Part shown: positions 24,666 through 33,443 of the stretch, in pieces
How positions within the stretch are numbered: the first letter of the stretch is position 1
Layout of the letters: the number at the start of each line of letters is the position of its first letter
Assembly (NCBI RefSeq): GCF_031844685.1
Contig: NZ_CP134605.1
Coordinates: forward strand, 4,089,001 to 4,153,000
Reading direction: 5' to 3'
Origin: Streptomyces sp. ITFR-21
Lineage (GTDB): Bacteria; Actinomycetota; Actinomycetes; Streptomycetales; Streptomycetaceae
DNA length: 64,000 nucleotides
Notes under the pieces: generated by a model
Seen by the model: only the letters and a program-made list of their open reading frames with translations
The model's database searches: none
What the model was told of the DNA's origin: nothing
Position numbers and translations under genes: made by a program

Positions 24666-25880
24666 TCAGGCGGTGGGCGCGGTGGGCGCGTTGGGCGCGG
24701 AAGGCGCCGCGAGTGCCGCGCGGTACGGGCGGAAGAAGGCACGCAGCTCCGCCGCGTACAGCTCGGGCTCCTCGAACGCCGCGAAGTGGCCGCCCCGCGC
24801 CGGCTCGGTCACCCGGACCGCGTTCGCCGTGCGTTCGAGCCAGGCCCGCGGCGGGCGGACGACGTCGCCGCCGAAGATCGAGAAGCCGGACGGCACCTCG
24901 ACCCGGCGGGCCAGCTGCGCGGGCGGGATCGCGGCGTTCGCGCTGTACATCCGCATCGAGGAGCCGATCGTCCCGGTGAGCCAGTAGAGCGTGACGTTCG
25001 TCAGGATCTCGTCCTTGGTGAAGCTCCGCTCGATGTCGCCGCCGCAGTCGCTCCACGACCGGAGCTTCTCGACGATCCACGCGGCCAGCCCGACCGGCGA
25101 GTCGGTCAGCCCGAAGGCGGCGGTCTGCGGCTTCGTCCGGTGCACGGCGGCGTACGCGCCCTCGCTCGCGCCCCAGGCCGCGGCGCCCGCCATCCAGGCG
25201 CGCTCCTCCGGCGTGAGGTCCGCCGGGTCGCCGCCGAAGATCGGCAGGCCCGCGTCGGTGCGGTGGACGGCCACGACCCGGTCGGGGTGGTCGAGCCCGA
25301 GGTAGCGGCTCACGTGGCTGCCGATGTCGCCGCCCGCCGCGCCGAACCGCGGGTAGCCGAGGACGGTCATCAGCTCGGCCCACAGGCCCGCGACGTCGAC
25401 GGAGTTCAGCGGCGCGCCGGTGGGGCGGTCGGAGTACCCGAAGCCGGGCACGTCGGGCACGACCACGTCGAAGGCGTCGGCCGGGTCGGCGCCGTGCGCG
25501 CCGGGGTCGGTGAGGAGCGGGACGACCTTGGCGTAGCGCCAGAAGGAGTCCGGCCAGCCGTGGGTGAGGACCAGCGGCAGGACGGGCCCGGTCGGCGCGG
25601 CGGCCCGCACGTGCGCGAAGTGGACTCGCAGGCCGCCGCCGAGCGGGACGCGGAAGCGGGGGAACCGGGCCAGCGCCGCCTCCTGTGCCGGCCAGTCGAA
25701 CCCGTCCGCCCAGTACGCGACGAGCTCGCGCAGATAGCCGAGGTCGGTGCCGAGCGACCACCCGGCGTCCTCGGGCGCGTCCGGCCAGCGCGTCGCACGC
25801 AGCCGCGTGCGGAGGTCCTCCAGCGCCGCGGGCGCGGCCCGCGGGCTGTACGGCTCGGGGCGGGGAGCGGCATCCGGCAT
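24666..25880 (-). CDS. Epoxide hydrolase (EHN family, alpha/beta hydrolase)
   Basis: 404 aa. The N-terminal EHN segment is DLRTRLRATRWPDAPEDAGWSLG, YLRELVAYWADGFDWPAQEAALARFP. The alpha/beta core has the oxyanion motif HGWP (107-110), the nucleophile Asp185 in GGDIGS, and the charge-relay His in ARGGHFAAFEEP. Tyr residues in the lid (YAAVHRTKPQT region) fit epoxide protonation. Such enzymes open epoxides to diols in detoxification or secondary metabolism. Start: the ATG at 25880 has AGGA about 8 bases upstream; the ATG at 25889 is possible. The C-terminus ends in an APSAPNAPTAPTA tail. A LysR gene precedes it on the same strand, 141 bases away. Confidence 0.92.
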   Translation of the reverse strand: MPDAAPRPEPYSPRAAPAALEDLRTRLRATRWPDAPEDAGWSLGTDLGYLRELVAYWADGFDWPAQEAALARFPRFRVPLGGGLRVHFAHVRAAAPTGPVLPLVLTHGWPDSFWRYAKVVPLLTDPGAHGADPADAFDVVVPDVPGFGYSDRPTGAPLNSVDVAGLWAELMTVLGYPRFGAAGGDIGSHVSRYLGLDHPDRVVAVHRTDAGLPIFGGDPADLTPEERAWMAGAAAWGASEGAYAAVHRTKPQTAAFGLTDSPVGLAAWIVEKLRSWSDCGGDIERSFTKDEILTNVTLYWLTGTIGSSMRMYSANAAIPPAQLARRVEVPSGFSIFGGDVVRPPRAWLERTANAVRVTEPARGGHFAAFEEPELYAAELRAFFRPYRAALAAPSAPNAPTAPTA

Positions 25881-26021
25881 GAAACGCATCCTACGACCCG
25901 CGCGCCGCCGGCCCGCGAACGCCCCGGCGCGTGCCGCCGGGCCGGTTCCGCGGGCCCCGGAAGCGTGCGGCGGAGGGGCCGCGCTACCCCGGGGTGCGGC
26001 GGCCCGCTGCGGGTGCCCGGC

Positions 26022-26921
26022 TCACCGCGCACCCCCGCGGGCGTGCAGCCAACCCCGCGCGTACGAGACGAAGCGCCGGACCGCCGGGTCCGCCTCGTCC
26101 GCCCGCCAGGCCAGGGACACCGCGTACGCCGGCGGTACGCCCCGGAAACGGCGCACGGCCACCTCGGGGGGCGCCAGCTTGCGGGCGCGGCCCAGGTCCA
26201 TGACGGAGATGCCGGCGCCGGCCGCGACCGCCGCCACCACCTGCTCGAAGTCGGGCTCCTCCGCGGCCAGTTCGGGCGGCCCGTCCGGCCATACGTCGCC
26301 GACCAGTTCGTCGTACAGGCTCGGGCCGGACTCCCGCGGCCACAGCACCACCGGCAAACACCGCAGGTCCTGACGGTCCATCAGCTCACACGCGGCCAGG
26401 GGATGGCCGGCCGGCAGCACCACGGCGGCCTCCTCGCGGCTCACCACCGCGGAGTCGACGCCCGGCTCGCGCACCTCACCCCGTACGAACACCGCGTCCA
26501 ACCCGCCGTCGAGCAGCAGCCGCAGGCCCCACGCGGACATCGTCGTGGTCACCGTCACCCGCACGCGCGGGTGTTCGCCGCGGAAGCGGCGGATCAGGTC
26601 CGAGACCAGGTCGTCGGCGCCCGAGCGCGAGTACGCCACCCGCAGCCGGCCGTCCGCCCCGTCGGCCACCGCCCGTACCCGCTCGCCGAGTTGGTCGGCC
26701 GCGGACAGGACGGGACCGGCGCCGGCCAGCAGGGCCTCGCCAGCCGGCGTGAGGGCGACGCCCTGCGGTCCCCGGTCGAGCAGGACCACCTTGAGCTCCT
26801 TCTCCAGCACCTTGATCTGCTGGCTCAACCCCGGTTGGGCGATCCGGAGTTCGGCCGCCGCCCGGCCGAAGTGCAGATGCCGGGCAAGTACCACGAAGTA
26901 CCTCAGGCGGCGCAACTCCAT
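26022..26921 (-). CDS. LysR-family transcriptional regulator
   Basis: 299 aa. The winged HTH is at residues 1-60 (MELRRLRYFVVLARHLHFGRAA, ELRIAQPGLSQQIKVLEKEL), followed by a linker helix and two-lobed effector domain (RLRVAYSRSGADDLVSDLIRRFR, AVVLPAGHPLA, VAAGAGISVMDL). The start is the ATG at 26921, where the LysR signature begins. It is divergent from an MFS gene and upstream of the epoxide hydrolase, so either could be its target. Confidence 0.93.
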   Translation of the reverse strand: MELRRLRYFVVLARHLHFGRAAAELRIAQPGLSQQIKVLEKELKVVLLDRGPQGVALTPAGEALLAGAGPVLSAADQLGERVRAVADGADGRLRVAYSRSGADDLVSDLIRRFRGEHPRVRVTVTTTMSAWGLRLLLDGGLDAVFVRGEVREPGVDSAVVSREEAAVVLPAGHPLAACELMDRQDLRCLPVVLWPRESGPSLYDELVGDVWPDGPPELAAEEPDFEQVVAAVAAGAGISVMDLGRARKLAPPEVAVRRFRGVPPAYAVSLAWRADEADPAVRRFVSYARGWLHARGGAR

Positions 26922-27383
26922 GCGCTCAGCGTAACGTTCGCCGCAACCGCGCCCCGGGCCGCGCGCACCCCGCCGGGCCCGGCGGCCCCTCGCCCCCCGT
27001 ACCGGCCCGACGGCCTTCACGCGCCGGCTGCTCGCCCCGGCCCCCGGCCCCGCCCGGCCCCGCCCGGCCCCGCCCGGCCCGTCGGCCCCGCCGTACACAC
27101 GGCGACTCCCGTCCGCGCCCCCACCGATAAGCAACCGTGATCGCCCGCCGCACAAAGGCTATTGGACCGCCCCCGCCCCCCACCCCCAGACTCGGCAGTA
27201 CCGCCGTGAGAAGGCGGTCACCCGACCATGGGCGGACTCCGCCCCGCACGCGGCGGACCGGGACGGCCCCGCCGGGCGCGGGGCAGCCCACCGCCCACGC
27301 GGCAACCCCGGCGGACCGGGCGGCCCCGCCGGCCGGTCCCGGTCGACCCCGGCGGACGCCGGCCCGCATCGGAGAGGGCGAGC
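26922..27383. other. LysR-MFS divergent intergenic region
   Basis: 460 bases without a convincing gene. Bases 27036-27085 are a CCCGGCCCCG repeat. The sequence near 27125-27170, with the only AT-containing stretch (CACAAAGGCTATTGG), is the likely place of the divergent promoters. No clear LysR T-N11-A box could be singled out. Confidence 0.4.
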
Positions 27384-28646
27384 ATGCGCACAGGCAAGGC
27401 CGAGGTGATCACCACGGCCGAGTACGTGATGCTGTGCGGCGTCTTCTTCCTCATGGGCGCGGAGACCTACCTCGTCTCCCCGCTGCTGCCCACCCTCTCC
27501 GCCGACCTCGGCGCCTCCACCCCCGCCACCGCGCTCGTCGTGACCGCCTTCGTCGTCGCCTACGGGGTCGCCGGACCGCCGCTGGGGGTCGTGGCCGACC
27601 GCGCCCCCCGGTGGATCTTCATCGTGGCCGGCGGCGGCCTGTTCGCGGCCGGCAACGTCTTCTCCGCGCTCGCCCAGAGCCTGCCGCTGCTGGTCGCCGC
27701 GCGGGCGCTGAGCGGCCTGGGCGCGGCGATGGCCGCCCCCTCGTGCTGGGCCTACCTCGCCGAGCGCACCGCACCGGCCCGCCGGGGCCGCGCCATATCG
27801 GTCGCGGTCGCGGTCTACGGCCTCGGGCAGGTGCTCGGCGTGCCGCTGGGCACGGTCTGCGCCCAGTTCCTGGGCTGGCGGGTGGCGTTCGCCGGTATCG
27901 GCGCGGGCTTCGCCGTGATGGTCCCGCTGCTGGCCCGCCGGCTGACCCGTACGCCGGCGGTCGCGGCTCCGGCGGGTCTACGCGCGCTGATCAGGCCCTG
28001 GCGGGCGCCGCGGATCAGCCTCGGGCTGACCGCGACCCTGCTCTTCCAGGCCGGCCGGCTTGGCGCGTACACCTACGTCGGTGCCCTGTTGGCGCAGCGC
28101 TTCGGGTTCTCCCTGGCCCAGCAGGGCGCGGCGGGGCTGCTGGTCGGGGTCAGCTCGATGCTGGGGTCGCTGGCGAGCGGCCCGGTGATCGACCGGCTGC
28201 GCTCCCGGGGCCGCAGCGAGATCTGGCTGTCGGTGGTGTCCGCGGCGGTCTTCGTCCTGTCGGCGCCGGTCGCCCTGACGACCGGTCACCTCGCCCTGTG
28301 CCTGGGCGCGTTGTTCGTCTGGTGCGTGGCCGGGAGCGCCTTCTACTCCACCCAGCAGGCGTATCTGGCGAGCGCGGATCCCAGCCAGCGCGCCTCGGTC
28401 CTGGCCTGGAACAGCTCGATGATGAACGTCGGCATCGCGGCCGGCACCTCGCTGCTGGGGATGACCGCGGTGGGCTCCGCGGGGTTCGCGGCGACGGCGG
28501 CCGGGTTCGGCCTGTTCGGCGGGGCGGTGGCGCTGGCGCTGACCCGCAGCGGCCGCGGCGCGTCCGCCACGGCCACGGCGGAGGGACTCCCGCCGGCGGT
28601 CCCGCGGTACGCCCGCCCGGGTGCCCGCAACGCGTCGGGCACCTGA
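27384..28646 (+). CDS. DHA1-family MFS transporter
   Basis: 420 aa with 12 predicted membrane segments. GAETYLVSPLLPTLSADLG in TM1, GVVADRAPRWIFIVAGG (motif A-like loop) and GLGAAMAAPSCWAYLAE are typical of the AraJ/Bcr-type DHA1 exporters. The ATG at 27384 has GGAGAGGG upstream. The role is probably export of a small metabolite or drug. It is divergent from the LysR gene. Confidence 0.9.
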   Translation: MRTGKAEVITTAEYVMLCGVFFLMGAETYLVSPLLPTLSADLGASTPATALVVTAFVVAYGVAGPPLGVVADRAPRWIFIVAGGGLFAAGNVFSALAQSLPLLVAARALSGLGAAMAAPSCWAYLAERTAPARRGRAISVAVAVYGLGQVLGVPLGTVCAQFLGWRVAFAGIGAGFAVMVPLLARRLTRTPAVAAPAGLRALIRPWRAPRISLGLTATLLFQAGRLGAYTYVGALLAQRFGFSLAQQGAAGLLVGVSSMLGSLASGPVIDRLRSRGRSEIWLSVVSAAVFVLSAPVALTTGHLALCLGALFVWCVAGSAFYSTQQAYLASADPSQRASVLAWNSSMMNVGIAAGTSLLGMTAVGSAGFAATAAGFGLFGGAVALALTRSGRGASATATAEGLPPAVPRYARPGARNASGT

Positions 28647-28949
28647 ACCGACGGGCCGACGGGCCCGGGGGTCGCCTCGGACCGTGCGGGACGGTCGGCG
28701 GTGGTCGGTGACGGTCGGTGGTCGGTGGTCGTCGGCCATCCGGGACCCCTCGGGCGCAGCGCCCGCCGCGCCCCCGGCCGACCCGGGCCCGCCCCCGGCC
28801 GACCCCGGCAGCCGCCCCGGCCCGCCCCGGCCCGGCCCGCCCCGGCCCGCCCCGCCCCGGAAAACCCCGTTGACCCACAGTTCACCAGCCATTACACACA
28901 GAATTAGCAATTCTGAAGTGATTCCCGTCGGATCTATTTCGGAAAACGC
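28647..28949. repeat. GC-rich low-complexity gap with short repeats
   Basis: Contains GGTCGGTGGTCGG-type repeats (28690-28735) and a run of CCCCGGCCCGC units (28800-28860), then an abrupt AT-rich stretch (28865-28950) that leads into the promoter of the GH3 operon. No gene is visible. Confidence 0.6.
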
Positions 28950-28979
28950 TTGACTCCCGTGCGCCGGGTGGGTCAGAAT
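28950..28979 (+). promoter_or_regulatory. Promoter of the GH3 operon and leader ORF
   Basis: TTGACT (28950-28955) and CAGAAT (28974-28979) are 18 bases apart. The predicted transcription start (~28986-28987) coincides with the ATG of a short ORF, leaving a ~275-base leader before the first structural gene. Confidence 0.65.
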
Positions 28980-28986
28980 CATGAGT

Positions 28987-29082
28987 ATGCGAGAGCTTCG
29001 AGGTCGTTCGGGCGCGCCGTCGGCGGATTACTGCCGGGTCCGCGCCGACGCGATATGTTGCTCTCCCCTTCGGGTTCGCTGA
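28987..29082 (+). CDS. Candidate leader peptide ORF (31 aa), probably leaderless
   Basis: The ORF starts at the expected first transcribed base, encodes 31 residues and ends 180 bases before the GH3-like gene. Its C-terminal half reads DYCRVRADAICCSPLRVR, with a single Cys and then a Cys-Cys pair. This resembles the short actinobacterial attenuation peptides whose C-terminus is of the form H-[IV]-D-L-x-R-V-x-x-x-x-C. An ATG two codons upstream is the alternative start. Coding is inferred; no ribosome-binding site is present, as expected for a leaderless message. Confidence 0.45.
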   Translation: MRELRGRSGAPSADYCRVRADAICCSPLRVR

Positions 29083-29261
29083 CTTTCGGCGCCGACCCCC
29101 CTCCTCCATCTGAGGTCCGACGCCAGAGCCGGGGCATTCACACTGCCCTGCGTCGGGCCGCTCATTCGCGCGATCACCCCGTGCGACCTGCGCTGGATCC
29201 CCAGAACACCCTCCGGGAATTCGGCGCGCCGACACGCGCACATTCAACCTGAGGGAAATTC

Positions 29262-31139
29262 ATGGAAGCCGCTACGGAATCCACCAATAACCTGTACGAC
29301 AGCTCGCGTCCGCTGCGGCGTACCACGCCATTCGCCTGCTCCTGCCACGCCTTCACGGACCGTGTCCAGGGCGCCCTGGAACTCCAGCGGCGCATTTACG
29401 CCACCCCGGCGGAAACCGTCCGGCAGGTATTCGAGGACATACTCGGCCAGTCCGCCGACACCGAGTTCGGCCGGGCGCATTCCCTCGGCAGGGTCCGGAC
29501 CCTGGCCGAATGGCGGCGGGCCGTCCCCATCCAGCAGTACGAGGACATCGAGCCGTACGTCCGGCGCGCGCAGCTGGGCCACGACGCGGTGCTGACCACC
29601 AGCCGCCCGTACGCGTACCTCAAGACCTCCGGCTCCAGCGGGGCGCCCAAGCACATCCCGACCACCCGGCACTGGCGCGACCACTACCGGGGCTCGGCCC
29701 TGTACGCCCAGTGGGGGCTGTACTTCGAGGCGCTGGCGGTGGCCGATCCGGCCGCCGGCGGGACCGGGCACATCCCGCAGGTGCTCGACCTGTCCTGGGA
29801 GCGCGCTCCCGGCACCGTGGCCCCGGGCGCCTTACAGCCGGTGTACAGCATCTCCAACCGCCCGGCCGCCGTCAGCTCCCGCGACTGGCTCCCGCCGTGG
29901 TACGACGAGCCGTGGTTCGTCGCCGACCCCGGGGAGAGCTGGGAGGCGGCGATGTACCGCAAGCTGCGGCTGCTGGCGGGCAGCGACGTACGGGCCGTGG
30001 TCGCGCTCAACCCGTCCAAGGTCATCAGCCTCGCGCAGACCCTCGTCCGCAGGGGGGAGCAGCTGGTCGCGGACCTGCACGACGGCACCCTGGACGGCCG
30101 GCCCGCCGCCGGCCTCACCGCCGACCGGGAGGGCGCGGCACGGCTGCGGCGGGTGTTCGACGCGACCGGCGGCGCGCCCACCCTGGTGGACCTGTGGCCG
30201 CGCCTGTCACTGGCGGTGGCCTGGAACTCCGCCTCTGCTTCCCTGTACCGGGACTGGCTTGCGGAGGTGCTGCCGGGCGTGCCGCGGCTGCCGTTCAGCA
30301 CCACCGGCACCGAGGGCATCGTGACCCTGCCGGTGGACGGCCACCCCTCGGCCGGGCCGCTCGCGGTCAACCAGGGCGTCTACGAGTTCGTGCCCGTCGA
30401 CGACCGCGACCTGCTCGCCCCCGACACCCCGACCCTGGACTTCGCCGACCTGGAGGAGGGCCGCGAGTACCGGCTGGTGATGAGCCAGGCCAACGGGCTG
30501 CTGCGCTATGACGTGGGCGACGTGTACCGGGTGGCCGGCCGCTACGGCGCCGTGCCGCGCCTGGAGTTCACCGGTCGGGCCGGCTTCCGCAGCTCCTTCA
30601 CCGGCGAGAAGCTGACCGAGACCCATGTGCACCAGGCGGTGGTGGACGCGCTGCCCGCGGGCTTCGGCAGCCGGCCGCTCTTCAGCTGCGTACCGGTCTG
30701 GGGCACCCCGCCCGGCTACCACGTCGTCATCGAGGGCGCCGCCGCGCTGGGCGCCGCCGGCCTCGAGCGTTTCCGGGAGGGCGTCGACGCGGCCCTGCGG
30801 CGGATCAACGTCGAGTACGGCGAGAAGCGCCGCTCGCAGCGGCTCGGCCGGATCGAGGTCACCGCCGTACCGGTCGGCGCGTTCGCCGCCGCCGAGGAGC
30901 GGCTGCGGGCCCGCGGCGCCTCGGCCAACCAGGTCAAGCACCACTGGTTGCAGCGCGACGGCGAGCTGCTGGACGTCTTCCGCGACCGCGGCCTGATCGC
31001 GGCGAGCACCGACGGCCGGGACGCCGCCGGCGGCGCCGAGGCCCGGGGGAGCGGCGCCGGCGGCACCGATGGTCGGGATGGCAGCGGCGGCAGCGGTGGC
31101 CGGGCCGCGTGGACCGCCGAAGGGGCCGGTGCCCGGTGA
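29262..31139 (+). CDS. GH3-family acyl-adenylating enzyme (acyl-acid amido synthetase-like)
   Basis: 625 aa, with GAGGGAAA before the ATG. The protein matches the plant-type GH3 fold of the ANL superfamily: ATP-loop YLKTSGSSGAPKHIP (122-130 core), second motif STTGTEG (346-352), and YDVGDVYRVAG (416-426) with the ribose-binding Asp; a C-terminal lid follows (EKRRSQRLGRIEVTAV, NQVKHHWLQ). GH3 enzymes adenylate a carboxylic acid and pass it to an amine, usually an amino acid. The last ~45 residues are a Gly/Asp/Ser-rich tail. Codon 191 is TTA, which in streptomycetes needs the bldA tRNA, so expression is probably tied to development. The stop overlaps the next start. Confidence 0.85.
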   Translation: MEAATESTNNLYDSSRPLRRTTPFACSCHAFTDRVQGALELQRRIYATPAETVRQVFEDILGQSADTEFGRAHSLGRVRTLAEWRRAVPIQQYEDIEPYVRRAQLGHDAVLTTSRPYAYLKTSGSSGAPKHIPTTRHWRDHYRGSALYAQWGLYFEALAVADPAAGGTGHIPQVLDLSWERAPGTVAPGALQPVYSISNRPAAVSSRDWLPPWYDEPWFVADPGESWEAAMYRKLRLLAGSDVRAVVALNPSKVISLAQTLVRRGEQLVADLHDGTLDGRPAAGLTADREGAARLRRVFDATGGAPTLVDLWPRLSLAVAWNSASASLYRDWLAEVLPGVPRLPFSTTGTEGIVTLPVDGHPSAGPLAVNQGVYEFVPVDDRDLLAPDTPTLDFADLEEGREYRLVMSQANGLLRYDVGDVYRVAGRYGAVPRLEFTGRAGFRSSFTGEKLTETHVHQAVVDALPAGFGSRPLFSCVPVWGTPPGYHVVIEGAAALGAAGLERFREGVDAALRRINVEYGEKRRSQRLGRIEVTAVPVGAFAAAEERLRARGASANQVKHHWLQRDGELLDVFRDRGLIAASTDGRDAAGGAEARGSGAGGTDGRDGSGGSGGRAAWTAEGAGAR

Positions 31140-32005
31140 CCGCCACGGCCGACCGGTCCGGCGAGTACACCACGCTCGCGCTGACCGCCGACGACGGCAC
31201 GGACCTCGCCCTGCACCACTGGTCGCCAGGTGCCGACCCCGCCGCCGCGGTGTTCTACGTCCACGGCATCCAGAGCCACGCGGGCTGGCTCTACGAGACC
31301 GGTCCCGCGCTCGCCGCCCGGGGGATCGCGGTGTTCGCGCTCGACCGGCGCGGCAGCGGCGTCAGTGGTGGTCCGCGCGGCCACCTGCCGTCGGTCGGCC
31401 AGGTCTCGCGCGACTACGCGCTGGCCCTGGCCCGTACCCGCGAACTCGCCCCCGGGCTCGACCTGACGATCGTCGGGCAGAGCTTCGGCGGCAGCGTGCT
31501 GGCGGCGCTTGTCACGCAGGGCCTGGTGCCGCGGGCGCGGCTGGTGTTCTGCGCGCCCGCGCTCGGCCAGCAGCGCGCCCGGCTGGGCTCCGGCGAGGCG
31601 CTGGCGGCGGTCCGGGCCGCGGCCGGCCCGCACAGCTCGCCGCTGTCGCTGGCCGACGCGGACTACACCGACGTCAGCGGCTACCTGGACTTCATGGCCA
31701 ACGACCTGCTGATGATCCGCCGGATCACGGCGGACACCCGCGCGGTGATGGTCGGCCTGGAGGACACCTACATGCGCGGCGGCTTCTGGGACGACGCCCC
31801 GGGCGCCCCCGCCTCCGTCCACTTCGCCCGCCCGGAGCACGACGCGGTCATCGACCTCGCGACCTCCTGGCAGGTCCTGTCCGGCCTCACCCACCGGGCG
31901 ACCGCGGTGGACTTCGCCGGATCGGGCCACTACATCGAGTTCTCGGCGGCCCGGCACGGCTACTGGCAGTGGCTGAGCGAGGTGGCGGCCGGGCGCGCGG
32001 CGTGA
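31136..32005 (+). CDS. Alpha/beta hydrolase (monoacylglycerol lipase / S33-like)
   Basis: 289 aa from a GTG overlapping the GH3 stop (GTGA). It has YVHGIQSHAGWL (oxyanion region), DRRGSGVSGGPRGHLPS, the nucleophile elbow GQSFGG with Ser116, and a C-terminal His in AGSGHYIEFS. This is the layout of serine aminopeptidase S33 / lysophospholipase-type hydrolases. In the operon it could release or proofread an acyl product of the GH3 enzyme, or hydrolyse an ester precursor; that is inference. Confidence 0.88.
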   Translation: MTATADRSGEYTTLALTADDGTDLALHHWSPGADPAAAVFYVHGIQSHAGWLYETGPALAARGIAVFALDRRGSGVSGGPRGHLPSVGQVSRDYALALARTRELAPGLDLTIVGQSFGGSVLAALVTQGLVPRARLVFCAPALGQQRARLGSGEALAAVRAAAGPHSSPLSLADADYTDVSGYLDFMANDLLMIRRITADTRAVMVGLEDTYMRGGFWDDAPGAPASVHFARPEHDAVIDLATSWQVLSGLTHRATAVDFAGSGHYIEFSAARHGYWQWLSEVAAGRAA

Positions 32006-32156
32006 GCGCGCCGCCCGGCCGCGCGCCCGGCCGTGCGGCCGGCCTCGCCCCCGCCCCCGGCCCCCGCCCGGCCCCTCCCCTGCGATCCACCTTCGCGCCG
32101 CCCGCCGCGGCGGCCCGTACCGACGAGCAGACCTACCACGAAGCGAGGACATCGGC

Positions 32157-33443
32157 ATGACCACCACCACGCCTTCTCCCAGGGCCGCTTCCGGCCACCC
32201 GGCCGACGACACGGGCGGCCGTACCCCCGGCCGCCCGGCCGGCGGCGCGATCGAGGCGCCGCGCCCGGCCGCCTCCCTGGTCTCCGCCCGGATCGCCGGG
32301 CTCTCGCTGTCCGCCCCCTACGCCGTACCCGCCCGGCAGCCCGGTCCCGACTTCGTCAACCTGGTCAGCGGCGCGCCCGCCGTCGAGGCGCTGCCGCTGC
32401 GGGAGATCCGGGAGGTCACCAACGAGCTGTTCTCGCAGTTCGGTTCGGGCGGCCGGGCGCTGGCCTACGGCGCCAACGCCGGCGACCGCGGGCTGCGGGA
32501 CCTGATCGCGGCGAGCGAGGGCGTGGACGTCGAGCGGATCCTGATCACCAACGGCGCCCTGCACGGCACCTCCCTCGCCCTCCAGGTCGTCGCCGAACCG
32601 GGCGACGTGATCGTCGTCGACGACCCGGTCTTCCCCGACACCATCCGTGTCGTGGAGAGCACCGGCGCCGACATCCACACCGTCCCGGTGGGTCCGCGCG
32701 GCTTCGACGTCGAGGTGCTCGCCGACCGGCTGCGCGCCGGACTGCGCCCGAAGGCCGTCTACACCGTGCCGGACTTCCACAACCCCGGCGGCGGCCTGCT
32801 GCCGTACGACCGGCGGCTGCGGCTGGTCGAACTCGCCGAGCACTACGGCTTCGTCATCGTCTCCGACAACCCCTACCGCCAGTTCGCCTTCGACGGCACC
32901 CGCGAGCCCGACTTCCCGCTCGGCAGCGACCGGGTGGTCGTCGCGCACACCTTCGCCAAGACCCTCGGCCCCGGCCTGCGGCTCGGCTGGCTGGTCGCCC
33001 CCGAGTGGCTGGCGCCGCACGTGGTCAACCTGCGCCGCCGCTACGACTTCCAGAGCTCCACCCTGTCCCAGGCCATCGCGCGGGCGCTGCTGGAGCGGCC
33101 GGGCTGGTTCGACGGACTGCTGCGCCGCGGCCGGGCGCTGTACCGGGCGCGGGCCGACCTCGCGGTGCGCGCCCTCCAGGAGGCCGGCGACCGGTTGGAG
33201 TTCACCGCGCCGGAGGGCGGCTTCTTCGTCTGGGCCCGGGTCACCGGCGGCCCCGAGGCCGCCGAACTCCTCGCCGACCGCGCCCTGGCGGCCGGGGTGG
33301 TCTACTCCAAGGGCACCTTCTACGACCCGCACCAGAGCGGCCGGTACGCCGACCACCTGCGCCTGGCCTTCTCCGCCCCGCAGGAGGCCCATCTGGTCGC
33401 GGGCCTGGAGCGGCTCACTTCTGTGGTGAAATCGCTGCCGTGA
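32157..33443 (+). CDS. PLP-dependent aminotransferase (class I/II, 2-aminoadipate type)
   Basis: 428 aa; ATG after AAGCGAGGACATCGGC. A ~40-residue disordered N-terminus precedes a fold-type I enzyme: NLVSGAPAVEALPL, LAYGANAGDRGLRDLI, TNGALHGTSLALQV, PDFHNPGG (Asn209), SDNPYRQF (Asp237) and the Schiff-base Lys268 in HTFAKTLGPGLRLGW. It resembles MocR/LysN-type aminotransferases but without a GntR domain. It probably makes or consumes the amino acid partner of the pathway. It is 151 bases after the hydrolase gene and overlaps the next gene by 4 bases. Confidence 0.9.
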   Translation: MTTTTPSPRAASGHPADDTGGRTPGRPAGGAIEAPRPAASLVSARIAGLSLSAPYAVPARQPGPDFVNLVSGAPAVEALPLREIREVTNELFSQFGSGGRALAYGANAGDRGLRDLIAASEGVDVERILITNGALHGTSLALQVVAEPGDVIVVDDPVFPDTIRVVESTGADIHTVPVGPRGFDVEVLADRLRAGLRPKAVYTVPDFHNPGGGLLPYDRRLRLVELAEHYGFVIVSDNPYRQFAFDGTREPDFPLGSDRVVVAHTFAKTLGPGLRLGWLVAPEWLAPHVVNLRRRYDFQSSTLSQAIARALLERPGWFDGLLRRGRALYRARADLAVRALQEAGDRLEFTAPEGGFFVWARVTGGPEAAELLADRALAAGVVYSKGTFYDPHQSGRYADHLRLAFSAPQEAHLVAGLERLTSVVKSLP

